Below are positions 54,819-62,709 of a stretch of 64,000 nucleotides of DNA, piece by piece (positions within the stretch are counted from its first letter, which is position 1; each line of letters starts with the position of its first letter). The DNA is taken from NCBI GenBank assembly GCA_020628095.1, contig JAHDFP010000004.1, forward strand, positions 124,001-188,000. Direction: 5' to 3'. The notes beneath the pieces were generated by a model. The model did not search any database. It saw only the letters and a program-made list of their open reading frames with translations, and was not told the DNA's origin. Source of the DNA: Saprospiraceae bacterium. GTDB taxonomy: Bacteria > Bacteroidota > Bacteroidia > Chitinophagales > Saprospiraceae. Both the position numbers and the translations under genes were made by a program.

Positions 54819-55376
54819 ATGGCATTGACCGAATCTAACATGCTCCCTATTGGCACCAAAGCTCCTTCTTTCAGTCTAATGGACACCATCTCTGATCAAA
54901 ACATCGGCTATGAGCAAGTCAAAGGTGAGAATGGAACTATGATCGTTTTTAGTTGTAACCATTGTCCCTTTGTTGTGCATATCAATGATCAGCTTGTATC
55001 TATTGCGGAAGACTATTTGCCTAAAGGAATCGGATTCGCCGCTATCTCGTCCAATGATGTGGTCAACTATCCACAGGATGCCCCAGACAAAATGAAGATC
55101 GTCGCCAAAGTATTAAAGTATCCTTTCCCTTATCTCTATGACGAGGACCAGTCCGTCGCCAAGTCTTATAATGCCGCTTGCACGCCAGACTTTTACCTCT
55201 TTGACGAAAACGATATTCTTATATATAGAGGTCGTATGGATGGCAGTAGACCTGGTAACAATGTAGCGGTGACTGGCTCTGATCTGAGATTTGCAATAGA
55301 CGCTTTACTTGTCGGCGTCAAAGAAATAAAACCTCAGATACCGAGTGCTGGTTGCAATATCAAGTGGTTATCATAG
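54819..55376 (+). CDS. AhpC/TSA-like thioredoxin-fold protein (peroxiredoxin-like family 1)
   Basis: Encodes 185 residues of the thioredoxin superfamily. The motif FSCNHCPFV (about residues 46-54) replaces the canonical peroxiredoxin active site and is the hallmark of the PRX-like1 subgroup. The fold continues with ISSNDVVNYPQDAPDKM, PYLYDEDQSVAKSYNAACTPDFYLFD and YRGRMDGSRPGNN. It probably acts as a thiol peroxidase or disulphide reductase in the cytoplasm, since no signal peptide is seen. Its stop overlaps the stop of the convergent T9SS cargo gene by 6 bases. Confidence 0.88.
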   Translation: MALTESNMLPIGTKAPSFSLMDTISDQNIGYEQVKGENGTMIVFSCNHCPFVVHINDQLVSIAEDYLPKGIGFAAISSNDVVNYPQDAPDKMKIVAKVLKYPFPYLYDEDQSVAKSYNAACTPDFYLFDENDILIYRGRMDGSRPGNNVAVTGSDLRFAIDALLVGVKEIKPQIPSAGCNIKWLS

Positions 55377-56984
55377 TTTGACCACTTTGATGCTTTCGCT
55401 GATCTCATTACCACTAACCTTTAGCGTATACACGCCTGGGTCATAGTTGGTCATCGCAATGAGCTCTGTCTGACCATGACTTGTTATTCTGATAACCTTA
55501 GTCTCTTGTACATTGCCATCACTATCTAACAAGGTCATGGTAACATCCTCTTCCTGCAGCTCCTGAGACAACTCTACATTGAGTTCGTCTATAGCCGGGT
55601 TAGGGTATGCCCTTAGGACAATGCCTCCCGTGGTATCTCCTTCGTCTGTGAGGTTTCCGTTATCATCATATAACTCACAATTATCTGAGCCAAAATATAA
55701 GTCCATTTTTCTGTCAGAAAGTCTTTGGTCCTGTATGACGACCTGATCAAATCCTACTTCTGATTGTATCACCTCTATCATATGTGCTCTACAGCCATCT
55801 TCCAGGGTATTGTCTCCCCCTATTCTCACCTCTCCCGCTAATCCATTTTCTCCTAGCCAGTTGTTAAGGTCTTGTACAAGAAACTCTAATTCGTATTCTC
55901 CCGAAGAACAAACATTAGGCGCAGAGATACAGTATGGAAAAGAAAACCCTGGCGTTGTCTTGTCTAATGTATTGTGTACGCCATCTGGCAATACTAATCC
56001 TACAGAAGAGATAGAAGGAGAACCTCCGGTATCCAGACAGATGTTGTAGTCGCATATTTCTTTCGTATTTACATTACCGACTTTTACGTTCTTAGTCATT
56101 GTTGCACATGATCCACGGTCATCTGTAATATTAAGCGTCACTGGGTGCAGACCTTCATCCAGCCTTACTGTTGGTGTTGGTTCGTTGTATTCGTTTCCGT
56201 CGACTATCCACTCGTAATCTACGCCTTGTAGGTCTTTAGAGAATGCCGCGTTTAGTTCCACGCGGTTATCGTTGGTCTCTTCAGCTTCTATATCTTTTAG
56301 CGCACTCGTTGTCGCGGATACATTCACATTATCTATTAAGAATCCGCAGTTTTGATAACCCGCATCTTCATATAGAAACTCTGTAAAAAACCATAGTTGT
56401 GTAAAAGAACCCTTTGGCTTAAAAGAAACGGAGTGTCTTGTCATTCCATATTCAGTGTACTCTGTCTGAAAGTCTAATGTCAACACCTCTACCGCCTGAG
56501 AGTTTTCAAACCAATCCGCATGAGTCTGAGCCGTAGGGTATTTAAACCCATTAGGTCCACCAGGCTTTAGATTATTAGCAAGATAGATGTGTACTTTTCC
56601 GAATTTTTCTGATGCGCAATGAGAAGAATAGTCAAATGACAAGCAGTAAGTCAAGTCGTCTTCGTCATTGATTTGTAGTTCCGTATATATTCCCTCACTA
56701 TGGTCATGTCCATTTCTGCTGCCGTAGCATAAGTGTGCTACTGTGTCCTCTATAGTTTCTATTCCATACCAGTTCCAATCATTATCAAAGTGCTCGCCCG
56801 TTCCGTGAGTCCCGTACCAGTTATTAATCATGCCTCGCGAAATGCTCGAATCATTGGAACCATCAGCTAATAGTGTAAAATCACTAAATCCACCATTTTG
56901 GTTTAGCGTTGCACAGTCCGTGCATTGACTCATAACATAAGAAGTGAAAGCAAGAAGAACGAAGAGAACATTAACAAACCTCAT
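55371..56984 (-). CDS. Secreted PKD-domain protein with T9SS C-terminal sorting domain
   Basis: Encodes 537 residues with a signal peptide (MRFVNVLFVLLAFTSYVMS). The N-terminal half looks like a carbohydrate-binding jelly-roll rich in aromatic residues and cysteines (NWYGTHGTGEHFDNDWNWYG; CLSFDYSSHCASEKFGKVHIYL). A PKD-like domain follows near residues 240-305 (VDYEWIVDGNEYNEPTPTVRL). The last 80 residues are a type A sorting domain (LRAYPNPAIDELNVEL, DSDGNVQETKV, GVYTLKVSGNEISESIKVVKL). That tail targets the protein through the type IX secretion system to the cell surface. No enzyme active site is seen. Confidence 0.85.
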   Translation of the reverse strand: MRFVNVLFVLLAFTSYVMSQCTDCATLNQNGGFSDFTLLADGSNDSSISRGMINNWYGTHGTGEHFDNDWNWYGIETIEDTVAHLCYGSRNGHDHSEGIYTELQINDEDDLTYCLSFDYSSHCASEKFGKVHIYLANNLKPGGPNGFKYPTAQTHADWFENSQAVEVLTLDFQTEYTEYGMTRHSVSFKPKGSFTQLWFFTEFLYEDAGYQNCGFLIDNVNVSATTSALKDIEAEETNDNRVELNAAFSKDLQGVDYEWIVDGNEYNEPTPTVRLDEGLHPVTLNITDDRGSCATMTKNVKVGNVNTKEICDYNICLDTGGSPSISSVGLVLPDGVHNTLDKTTPGFSFPYCISAPNVCSSGEYELEFLVQDLNNWLGENGLAGEVRIGGDNTLEDGCRAHMIEVIQSEVGFDQVVIQDQRLSDRKMDLYFGSDNCELYDDNGNLTDEGDTTGGIVLRAYPNPAIDELNVELSQELQEEDVTMTLLDSDGNVQETKVIRITSHGQTELIAMTNYDPGVYTLKVSGNEISESIKVVKL

Positions 56985-57047
56985 ATCAATTGATTTTACT
57001 AAAAGTGTATTCTAATTTAAAACTACGAGGGTGTTATAAGGTAAAGG

Positions 57048-57120
57048 GATCGTGGTGTATAATAACCATCTATGCTACAAATCTATATCCGCATGGGATG
57101 TGTATAAAGGTGTCACGATC
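57048..57120. repeat. Inverted repeat flanking the T9SS cargo promoter
   Basis: GATCGTG (57048-57054) and CACGATC (57114-57120) are perfect reverse complements. They sit about 25 bases beyond the -7 box on one side and 6 bases beyond the -33 box on the other side of the predicted promoter. The arrangement suits a dimeric regulator or a looped operator, but 7-bp arms can arise by chance. Confidence 0.35.
57078..57108 (-). promoter_or_regulatory. Predicted promoter of the T9SS cargo gene
   Basis: On the minus strand TTTA (57105-57108), 19 bases, then TAGATTTG (57078-57085), a perfect TAnnTTTG. The implied start near 57071 gives a leader of about 87 nt before the ATG at 56984, long for this genome, with no riboswitch fold that I recognise. 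Confidence 0.55.
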
Positions 57121-57190
57121 TACAAAGTCATTATCGCCCTATACATTTAGCCTACAAGGATACCGTAAATGTCGTTGTGCTTCCTTTTTC

Positions 57191-58033
57191 TTAGAAGTTG
57201 TCCACCTGATTAAAGATCATATCTAACTGATCGAAAATATCCGTCGCACTTTCTTTCAGCTTATGATGATTATTGAAATATAAATTAATGAGCACGGACA
57301 CAGGGTCGATCGACTGAAACCCTAAAATACTTTGTATGTGTTGCTGTGAGAATCCTGATACACTCTGGATCGTATGCCAGATATTATTATCCACGTCGGG
57401 GTATCTTAGATTAGGGTAAGTTTTGACGAAGGCCTCCGCATAAGCATGCCACATATTATTATAAAAATTATTGGGCTGTGCAAAAGCATTCTGTGCTTGT
57501 TCTAGTGAGACGATTATTACACCATCTTCTACATCTGTCTCTGCCGCATGGAGAAACTTGTATCTAGGACTGGGAAAAGCGTGCTTATAGGTTACTATGC
57601 GCTCAAAGCGTTTTAGCTTTTTAGTGGACAAACCATATTCCATGGTCACTGGTATCTGAGATATCATAAACTTGACATCATAAGGCACTTCAAAGTCTCT
57701 CTCCATCCCCTTGGCAATAAAGGCATTACCTTCTGTCAATAGATACACCTCTTGGTCGAATCTCATTTTCTTTTCTTTAGATAGAGAGGAATATATAGGA
57801 TTGGTCCTTCTCAGCATTCTCTCTATCTCTTCGTCTAAGGTGATCGGATTTTTGCTTAACCACCAGTAATTAATTTGTGGTTGGAACATATATATTAAGG
57901 CAATAACAATAAGAGGAGCTAGTGCATAGGTCAGATAATCATCCTGGTCTTTTATAAAAAGCATGTACATGCAAAAAAGAACCATTAGTATAAACGGAAG
58001 GGCCAATACATTAGATAACTTATGGATTTTCAT
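57191..58033 (-). CDS. MtfA-like membrane-linked protein lacking the zinc-peptidase motif
   Basis: Encodes 280 residues. Two N-terminal hydrophobic helices (about residues 10-27 and 35-50) precede a domain that follows the MtfA (peptidase M90) pattern: RFDQEVYLLTEGNAFIAKGMERDFEVPYDVKFMISQIPVTMEYG, then FPSPRYKFLHAAETDVEDGVIIVSLEQA. Where MtfA has HEFAHxLD, this protein has WHAYAEAFV, so the catalytic Glu and second zinc His are replaced. The likely result is a non-peptidase relative. It is divergent from tgt across 74 bases. The role is unknown. Confidence 0.7.
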   Translation of the reverse strand: MKIHKLSNVLALPFILMVLFCMYMLFIKDQDDYLTYALAPLIVIALIYMFQPQINYWWLSKNPITLDEEIERMLRRTNPIYSSLSKEKKMRFDQEVYLLTEGNAFIAKGMERDFEVPYDVKFMISQIPVTMEYGLSTKKLKRFERIVTYKHAFPSPRYKFLHAAETDVEDGVIIVSLEQAQNAFAQPNNFYNNMWHAYAEAFVKTYPNLRYPDVDNNIWHTIQSVSGFSQQHIQSILGFQSIDPVSVLINLYFNNHHKLKESATDIFDQLDMIFNQVDNF

Positions 58034-58107
58034 ATAGACATGAGTTTACAGGGACAAGCGTTGGCTATAAAAATAGTATTTCGGAGATAAAATATAGTTT
58101 TACAGTA

Positions 58108-59238
58108 ATGAAGTTTGATATACTCCAAACCGATAAACAAACCCGTGCCCGTACGGGTGTAATAGAAACCGCTCATGGCGCGATAAAGACGCCCATTTTT
58201 ATGCCCGTAGGTACACAAGCCACTGTTAAGTCGGTAGACCAGAGCTTTATAGAAAATGACGTCTCTGCCGAGATTATTTTGGCTAATACCTATCACCTTT
58301 ATCTCAGGCCAGGTACAGATATTATTCGTGATGCAGGGGGTGTACATAAGTTTATGTCATGGAAGAGACCTATGCTGACAGATTCTGGTGGCTACCAGGT
58401 CTACTCACTCAGCGATCGAAGAAAAATAACAGAAGAAGGCGCCAAATTTGCCAGCCATATAGACGGTAGTCGACACCTTTTCACGCCTGAGAATGTCATA
58501 GAAATACAGAGGCTTATCGGGGCAGATATCATTATGGCCTTTGATGAGTGTACGCCTTACCCGTGTGATTATAATTATGCCAAGAACTCCCTCGGACTAA
58601 CCCACAGATGGCTAGACCGTTGTATAGAGGCTATGCAAAAAACTAAAGGGTACTATGGCTACGAACAGACCTTCGCGCCGATCTGTCAGGGTAGCACCTA
58701 TAAGGATCTCAGAATACAATCCGCAGAATACATCGCCTCCACAGACCAAGCTATCAATGCCATAGGGGGTCTTTCTGTAGGAGAACCGCATGAGGACATG
58801 TATGCCATGACCGCCGTATGCACCGACATATTACCGAAAGAAAAACCACGATACCTGATGGGTGTGGGTCTACCTGAGAATCTAATAGAATGTGTGGCCC
58901 TAGGTATAGATATGTTTGATTGTGTATTGCCGACACGCAATGCCAGACATGGCCTTCTCTACACATGGAATGGCATCATCAATATCAAAAACGAAAAGTG
59001 GAAAAACGATCATAGCATAATAGATGCTGAGAGCAGCTCTAGCTTATCGCTTCGTTACTCTAAGGCATATCTGAGGCATCTTTTTCAAGTGAAAGAAGTG
59101 CTGGCATATCAGATAGCGAGTGTGCATAACCTATCCTTTTATCTGGACCTTATGAAAACGATAAGATCAAAAATAGAAGAAGGCACGTTTTATGATTGGA
59201 AAAATGGAATATTACCACAGGTCAAAAACAGATTATAA
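58108..59238 (+). CDS. tgt: tRNA-guanine transglycosylase (queuine tRNA-ribosyltransferase)
   Basis: Encodes 376 residues that follow bacterial Tgt from end to end. The enzyme exchanges guanine 34 for preQ1 in tRNAs with GUN anticodons. Visible are TPIFMPVGTQATVKSV, the substrate-binding DSGGYQVYSLSDRRKI, ADIIMAFDECTPYP, GGLSVGEPHEDMY and the active-site segment GIDMFDCVLPTRNARHG. The zinc site is altered: the usual CxCxxC region reads ESSSSLSLRY, while the later His in IASVHNLSFY remains. It follows a gap to the MtfA-like gene on the other strand and is 6 bases before the LptF/G-type gene. Confidence 0.95.
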   Translation: MKFDILQTDKQTRARTGVIETAHGAIKTPIFMPVGTQATVKSVDQSFIENDVSAEIILANTYHLYLRPGTDIIRDAGGVHKFMSWKRPMLTDSGGYQVYSLSDRRKITEEGAKFASHIDGSRHLFTPENVIEIQRLIGADIIMAFDECTPYPCDYNYAKNSLGLTHRWLDRCIEAMQKTKGYYGYEQTFAPICQGSTYKDLRIQSAEYIASTDQAINAIGGLSVGEPHEDMYAMTAVCTDILPKEKPRYLMGVGLPENLIECVALGIDMFDCVLPTRNARHGLLYTWNGIINIKNEKWKNDHSIIDAESSSSLSLRYSKAYLRHLFQVKEVLAYQIASVHNLSFYLDLMKTIRSKIEEGTFYDWKNGILPQVKNRL

Positions 59239-59244
59239 GCACCA

Positions 59245-60330
59245 TTGAAAAAACTTGATCTCTATATTATCAAAAAGTATTTGGTCAGCTTTTTCTTTAC
59301 CATGTTTCTTATTACGATGGTCTCCATTGTGATAAACTACTCTGAGCAGATTCATCGATTTATCAAAGCGGAGCTTAACTTCTTTGAAGTCATGTCGCAG
59401 TATTATATCTATTATGTGCCTTGGATCAATGGACTTATGTGGCCACTCTTCTCACTGATTTCCGTTATATTTTTCACTTCCCGACTGGCAAAAAACTCTG
59501 AGATAGTCGCCTCACTGAGCAGTGGTGTGAGCAACTGGCGTATTCTACTTCCATATATTATGGCAGCATCGATTATTTCTACACTATTATGGGTAGGTAA
59601 GAATTATGTGATTCCTTATAGCAATAAAGAAAAACACTATTTCGAGAGCGAGGTGCTCAATAAAAATCACGAAAACGTCTTACGAGATAACATCCACTTC
59701 TTCCTCAATGCCAATGAAAAGATATTTATACATCGTTACCTGCGACGTGATACTTCCGCTTTGGTTTTTAGGTTGGAGACTTTTGAGGATGGAGAACTTG
59801 TCAAGGTCCTTAGTGCTGAAAAAATAGATTTTAAAAAAGCACCAAAACTCTGGACCATAAAAAATTATGATATCCGAGAAATCAATGGCCTCAACGAGAG
59901 CATAAAAATTGCTTCTGGAGAAAAACTCGATACCATCATAGATCTGACGCATGATGATTTCGTCAGAAATACGAAGGGTATGGAAAATATGAGCACCAAA
60001 GATCTCAGAGAACATATCCAACGTAAAAGAGAGCGCGGCATCAGTGCAGAAAAAAACTACCTCGTCGAGCTGCATCTGCGCAATGCGCAGCCTTTTGCTA
60101 TTATCATACTGACGATCATTGGTTTTGCTGTCGCATCTCGTAAGGTACGTGGGGGCATGGGACTTCATCTAGCTATAGGTGTCACCATTGGGGCGGCTTA
60201 TGTGGTAATCTCTCAGTTTTCGTCCACTTTCTCTAATAATCTTTCCCTATCTCCTTTCCTCGGAGCATGGATTCCTAACATCATTTTTGGCGTCGTTGCG
60301 CTGTTTTTGATGTTCCGTGGGCAGAACTAA
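59245..60330 (+). CDS. LptF/LptG-type lipopolysaccharide export permease (YjgP/YjgQ family)
   Basis: Encodes 361 residues from a TTG at 59245, because the family's N-terminus (KKLDLYIIKKYLVSFFFTMFLI) precedes any ATG. Three N-terminal helices, a jelly-roll periplasmic domain (about residues 130-270) and three C-terminal helices (about 275-355) match LptF/LptG. Conserved stretches are NEKIFIHRYLRRDTSALVFRLETFEDGELVKVLSAEKIDF and ELHLRNAQPFAIIILTIIGFAVASRKVRGGMGLHLAIGV. It works with LptB to extract LPS from the inner membrane. It lies 6 bases after tgt. Which of the two paralogues it is cannot be decided. Confidence 0.9.
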   Translation: MKKLDLYIIKKYLVSFFFTMFLITMVSIVINYSEQIHRFIKAELNFFEVMSQYYIYYVPWINGLMWPLFSLISVIFFTSRLAKNSEIVASLSSGVSNWRILLPYIMAASIISTLLWVGKNYVIPYSNKEKHYFESEVLNKNHENVLRDNIHFFLNANEKIFIHRYLRRDTSALVFRLETFEDGELVKVLSAEKIDFKKAPKLWTIKNYDIREINGLNESIKIASGEKLDTIIDLTHDDFVRNTKGMENMSTKDLREHIQRKRERGISAEKNYLVELHLRNAQPFAIIILTIIGFAVASRKVRGGMGLHLAIGVTIGAAYVVISQFSSTFSNNLSLSPFLGAWIPNIIFGVVALFLMFRGQN

Positions 60331-60456
60331 GTGTCCGAAAGTTCAATTGTTTCTGAATCTTTAATTCTTTGGTTTTTCCTATTAATGCTGTAAATCAACA
60401 GATTATATATATTGTTTCGTCACAATTGTCTTTTAAACTATCTAAACGTTCAATTT

Positions 60457-60489
60457 TTTGTGAACTTTGTTGAATCCGTTGTATGTTTG
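60457..60489 (+). promoter_or_regulatory. Predicted promoter of the ECF sigma factor gene
   Basis: TTTG (60457-60460), 21 bases, then TATGTTTG (60482-60489), a perfect TAnnTTTG. The implied start is near 60496. The box overlaps the upstream candidate ATG at 60483, so translation should begin at the ATG at 60510. Confidence 0.55.
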
Positions 60490-60509
60490 AAGTAACAAAA
60501 ATTGCTGTC

Positions 60510-61049
60510 ATGTCTACAACAGAATTTACACAGTCATTGTACAATCTTAAGAGCTCATTGAATGCATTCGCGTACAATCTGACCAAAAATCAGGATGACG
60601 CTCAGGACCTTATGCAAGAGACGACGTATAGGGCTTTGCATAACAAGGAAAAGTTCAGACCAGGCACTAATTTTAAGGCATGGATGTTTACGATTATGAA
60701 AAACATTTTCATCAATAACTACAGAAAGAAGGTCAAGGCGAATACAATCATTGATTCGACAGACAATCTTTTTTACCTCAACTCCAACAAAAATTCTGTA
60801 TCAAACCAAGCCGACGGCAACATCGTCATGAAAGAGCTTCAGGATATAATCGACTCTCTGGATGATGCCATCAGGATTCCGTTTTTGATGCACTTCGAGG
60901 GATATAAGTATCAGGAAATAGCAGAAAAGTTTCAGCTTCCTCTTGGTACTGTAAAGAGTAGAATCTTTTTTGCTAGAAAAGCACTAAAAGAACTCATTGC
61001 CAAAAACTACGGAGACCTCAAGACAGTAAGACTTAAGCTCAGCGCATAG
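60510..61049 (+). CDS. ECF-type RNA polymerase sigma factor
   Basis: Encodes 179 residues from the ATG at 60510; the earlier ATG at 60483 lies inside the predicted promoter and adds only MFEVTKIAV. Region 2 (about residues 8-75) contains LTKNQDDAQDLMQETTYRALHNKEKFRPGTNFKAWMFTIMKNIFINNYRK. Region 4 (about 105-165) has the HTH segment FEGYKYQEIAEKFQLPLGTVKSRIFFARKALK. No anti-sigma factor gene follows; mutY is next on the same strand after 41 bases. It resembles the housekeeping-like ECF sigma factors common in Bacteroidota, and its targets are unknown. Confidence 0.92.
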   Translation: MSTTEFTQSLYNLKSSLNAFAYNLTKNQDDAQDLMQETTYRALHNKEKFRPGTNFKAWMFTIMKNIFINNYRKKVKANTIIDSTDNLFYLNSNKNSVSNQADGNIVMKELQDIIDSLDDAIRIPFLMHFEGYKYQEIAEKFQLPLGTVKSRIFFARKALKELIAKNYGDLKTVRLKLSA

Positions 61050-61090
61050 GGGTATATTGAGTACATTGGCAGCTTAGTTTTTGACTAATC

Positions 61091-62161
61091 ATGTCAGCAG
61101 ACCTTTATCAGCTTACCAGTAATGCTATAACAGCTTGGTATAACTCCAATGCACGAGACCTGCCCTGGAGACATACCACTGATCCCTATCTAATATGGGT
61201 ATCAGAGATCATACTGCAACAGACCACTATTGCTCAAGGTCTGGATTACTATAATCGCTTCGTAGAGAAATATCCTAATGTCCAGAAATTAGCCGACGCC
61301 CCCTTAGATGATGTGATGAAGCTCTGGCAAGGGCTTGGATACTACTCAAGAGCGAGAAACATGCATGCCGCTGCACAACAAATCATAAGTGAACATAATG
61401 GTGTATTCCCTGACACTTACAATGACATCATTAAGCTAAAGGGCATAGGTAAGTACACTGCAGCAGCTATCGCCAGCTTTTCTTATAATCTTAATTATCC
61501 TGTTGTAGATGGCAACGTAATTAGGTTTTTGACCAGATACTTCGGTATAAGAGACATTATAGAGTTGGCAACCACTCAAAAGGCACTCTACAACCATGCC
61601 CAGAAACTGATAGACCATCAGACACCATCTATCTGGAACCAAGCCATTATGGAGTTTGGCTCGCAATATTGTTCTTACAAAAAGCCTTTATGCCAAAACT
61701 GCCCTATAAATAAAAACTGCGTGGCTCTAGCTCAAAACTTGGTCGACAAGTTGCCTGTCAAGAAAACGAAAAAGAAGAAGAAAAACCGCTACTTTTTTTA
61801 TCTTATAATAAAAGATAATAGTGGCCACGTGTTAATAGATAAGAGACGGCAAAAGGATATCTGGCAAGAACTATATCAGTTTCCCTTGATAGAATGTAAT
61901 ACCTTAGAAGAATATACTTTTGATCCAGAACGTTATGCCCTAGAAGGTATCGCTTACGATATCAATCCTTCTCGACTTTATAAGCAAACTTTGACCCATC
62001 AACTGATAACCGCTCAATTTTTCGTTATATCTCTAGACAAACCTTTTCCTAAAAGCTTAGAAGAAAAATATATCAAGGTGCCGTGGGGTGCGATTAAGAC
62101 CTATAGCTGGCCAAAAGTTATTGATTTGTATTTCAGTGATTTATCCATAACTTTATTTTAA
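61091..62161 (+). CDS. mutY: A/G-specific adenine glycosylase MutY
   Basis: Encodes 356 residues. It removes adenine mispaired with 8-oxoguanine. The N-terminal catalytic domain has LPWRHTTDPYLIWVSEIILQQTT, the helix-hairpin-helix LKGIGKYTAAAIASF and the catalytic Asp in VVDGNVIRFLTRYFG. The [4Fe-4S] cysteines are in CSYKKPLCQNCPINKNC. The C-terminal NUDIX-like domain (about residues 230-350) that recognises 8-oxoG is present. Followed by ssb after 26 bases. mutY-ssb-gldE is the conserved order of the Flavobacterium gliding locus. Confidence 0.96.
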   Translation: MSADLYQLTSNAITAWYNSNARDLPWRHTTDPYLIWVSEIILQQTTIAQGLDYYNRFVEKYPNVQKLADAPLDDVMKLWQGLGYYSRARNMHAAAQQIISEHNGVFPDTYNDIIKLKGIGKYTAAAIASFSYNLNYPVVDGNVIRFLTRYFGIRDIIELATTQKALYNHAQKLIDHQTPSIWNQAIMEFGSQYCSYKKPLCQNCPINKNCVALAQNLVDKLPVKKTKKKKKNRYFFYLIIKDNSGHVLIDKRRQKDIWQELYQFPLIECNTLEEYTFDPERYALEGIAYDINPSRLYKQTLTHQLITAQFFVISLDKPFPKSLEEKYIKVPWGAIKTYSWPKVIDLYFSDLSITLF

Positions 62162-62187
62162 GAATAGACTAACCACACATTATTTAG

Positions 62188-62622
62188 ATGATTAACAAAG
62201 TGACTTTAATAGGCAATCTGGGAAAAGACCCTGAGGTGAGGAAACTGGAAAGTGGCGCTACCGTTGCCAAATTTTCTGTTGCTACCAACGAAAACTATCG
62301 TGACAAAAATGGAGAATGGCAAACCATCACAGAGTGGCATAATGTCGTCGCTTGGCGTGCACTGGCAGATAGAGCGGAAAGAGACTTGAAAAAAGGGGGT
62401 ATGGTCTATATAGAAGGAAAAATATCTACACGAAAGTGGCAAGACCAAAATGGCAATGATCGTTATACGACTGATATAGTCGCACTACAGCTCCGATCAC
62501 TAGAACGCAGACCCTCATCTGATAATCAGAATGGTTTCCCTACAGAAAAAGACGAGTTTCCTAAAATCCCTTCTTCTAATGACGCCAAGATGGAAATCGC
62601 GGATGATGATCTACCATTCTAA
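62188..62622 (+). CDS. ssb: Single-stranded DNA-binding protein
   Basis: Encodes 144 residues. An OB fold starts with MINKVTLIGNLGKDPEVRKLESGATVAKFSVATNE, and WHNVVAWRALADRAERDLKKGGMVYIEGKI is the usual middle. A short Ser/Asn/Pro linker ends in the acidic tip DDDLPF, which binds RecG, PriA and other repair partners. Length is short but normal for Bacteroidota SSB. It lies between mutY and gldE on the same strand. Confidence 0.96.
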   Translation: MINKVTLIGNLGKDPEVRKLESGATVAKFSVATNENYRDKNGEWQTITEWHNVVAWRALADRAERDLKKGGMVYIEGKISTRKWQDQNGNDRYTTDIVALQLRSLERRPSSDNQNGFPTEKDEFPKIPSSNDAKMEIADDDLPF

Positions 62623-62709
62623 CATTTTATAAGTAAATCTTTAGCAGTGGACCCCGAGCCCCCCAGACTCTTAGCTATACCTTGTCACAAAAATCCAAGC
62701 TTTTAAGAC

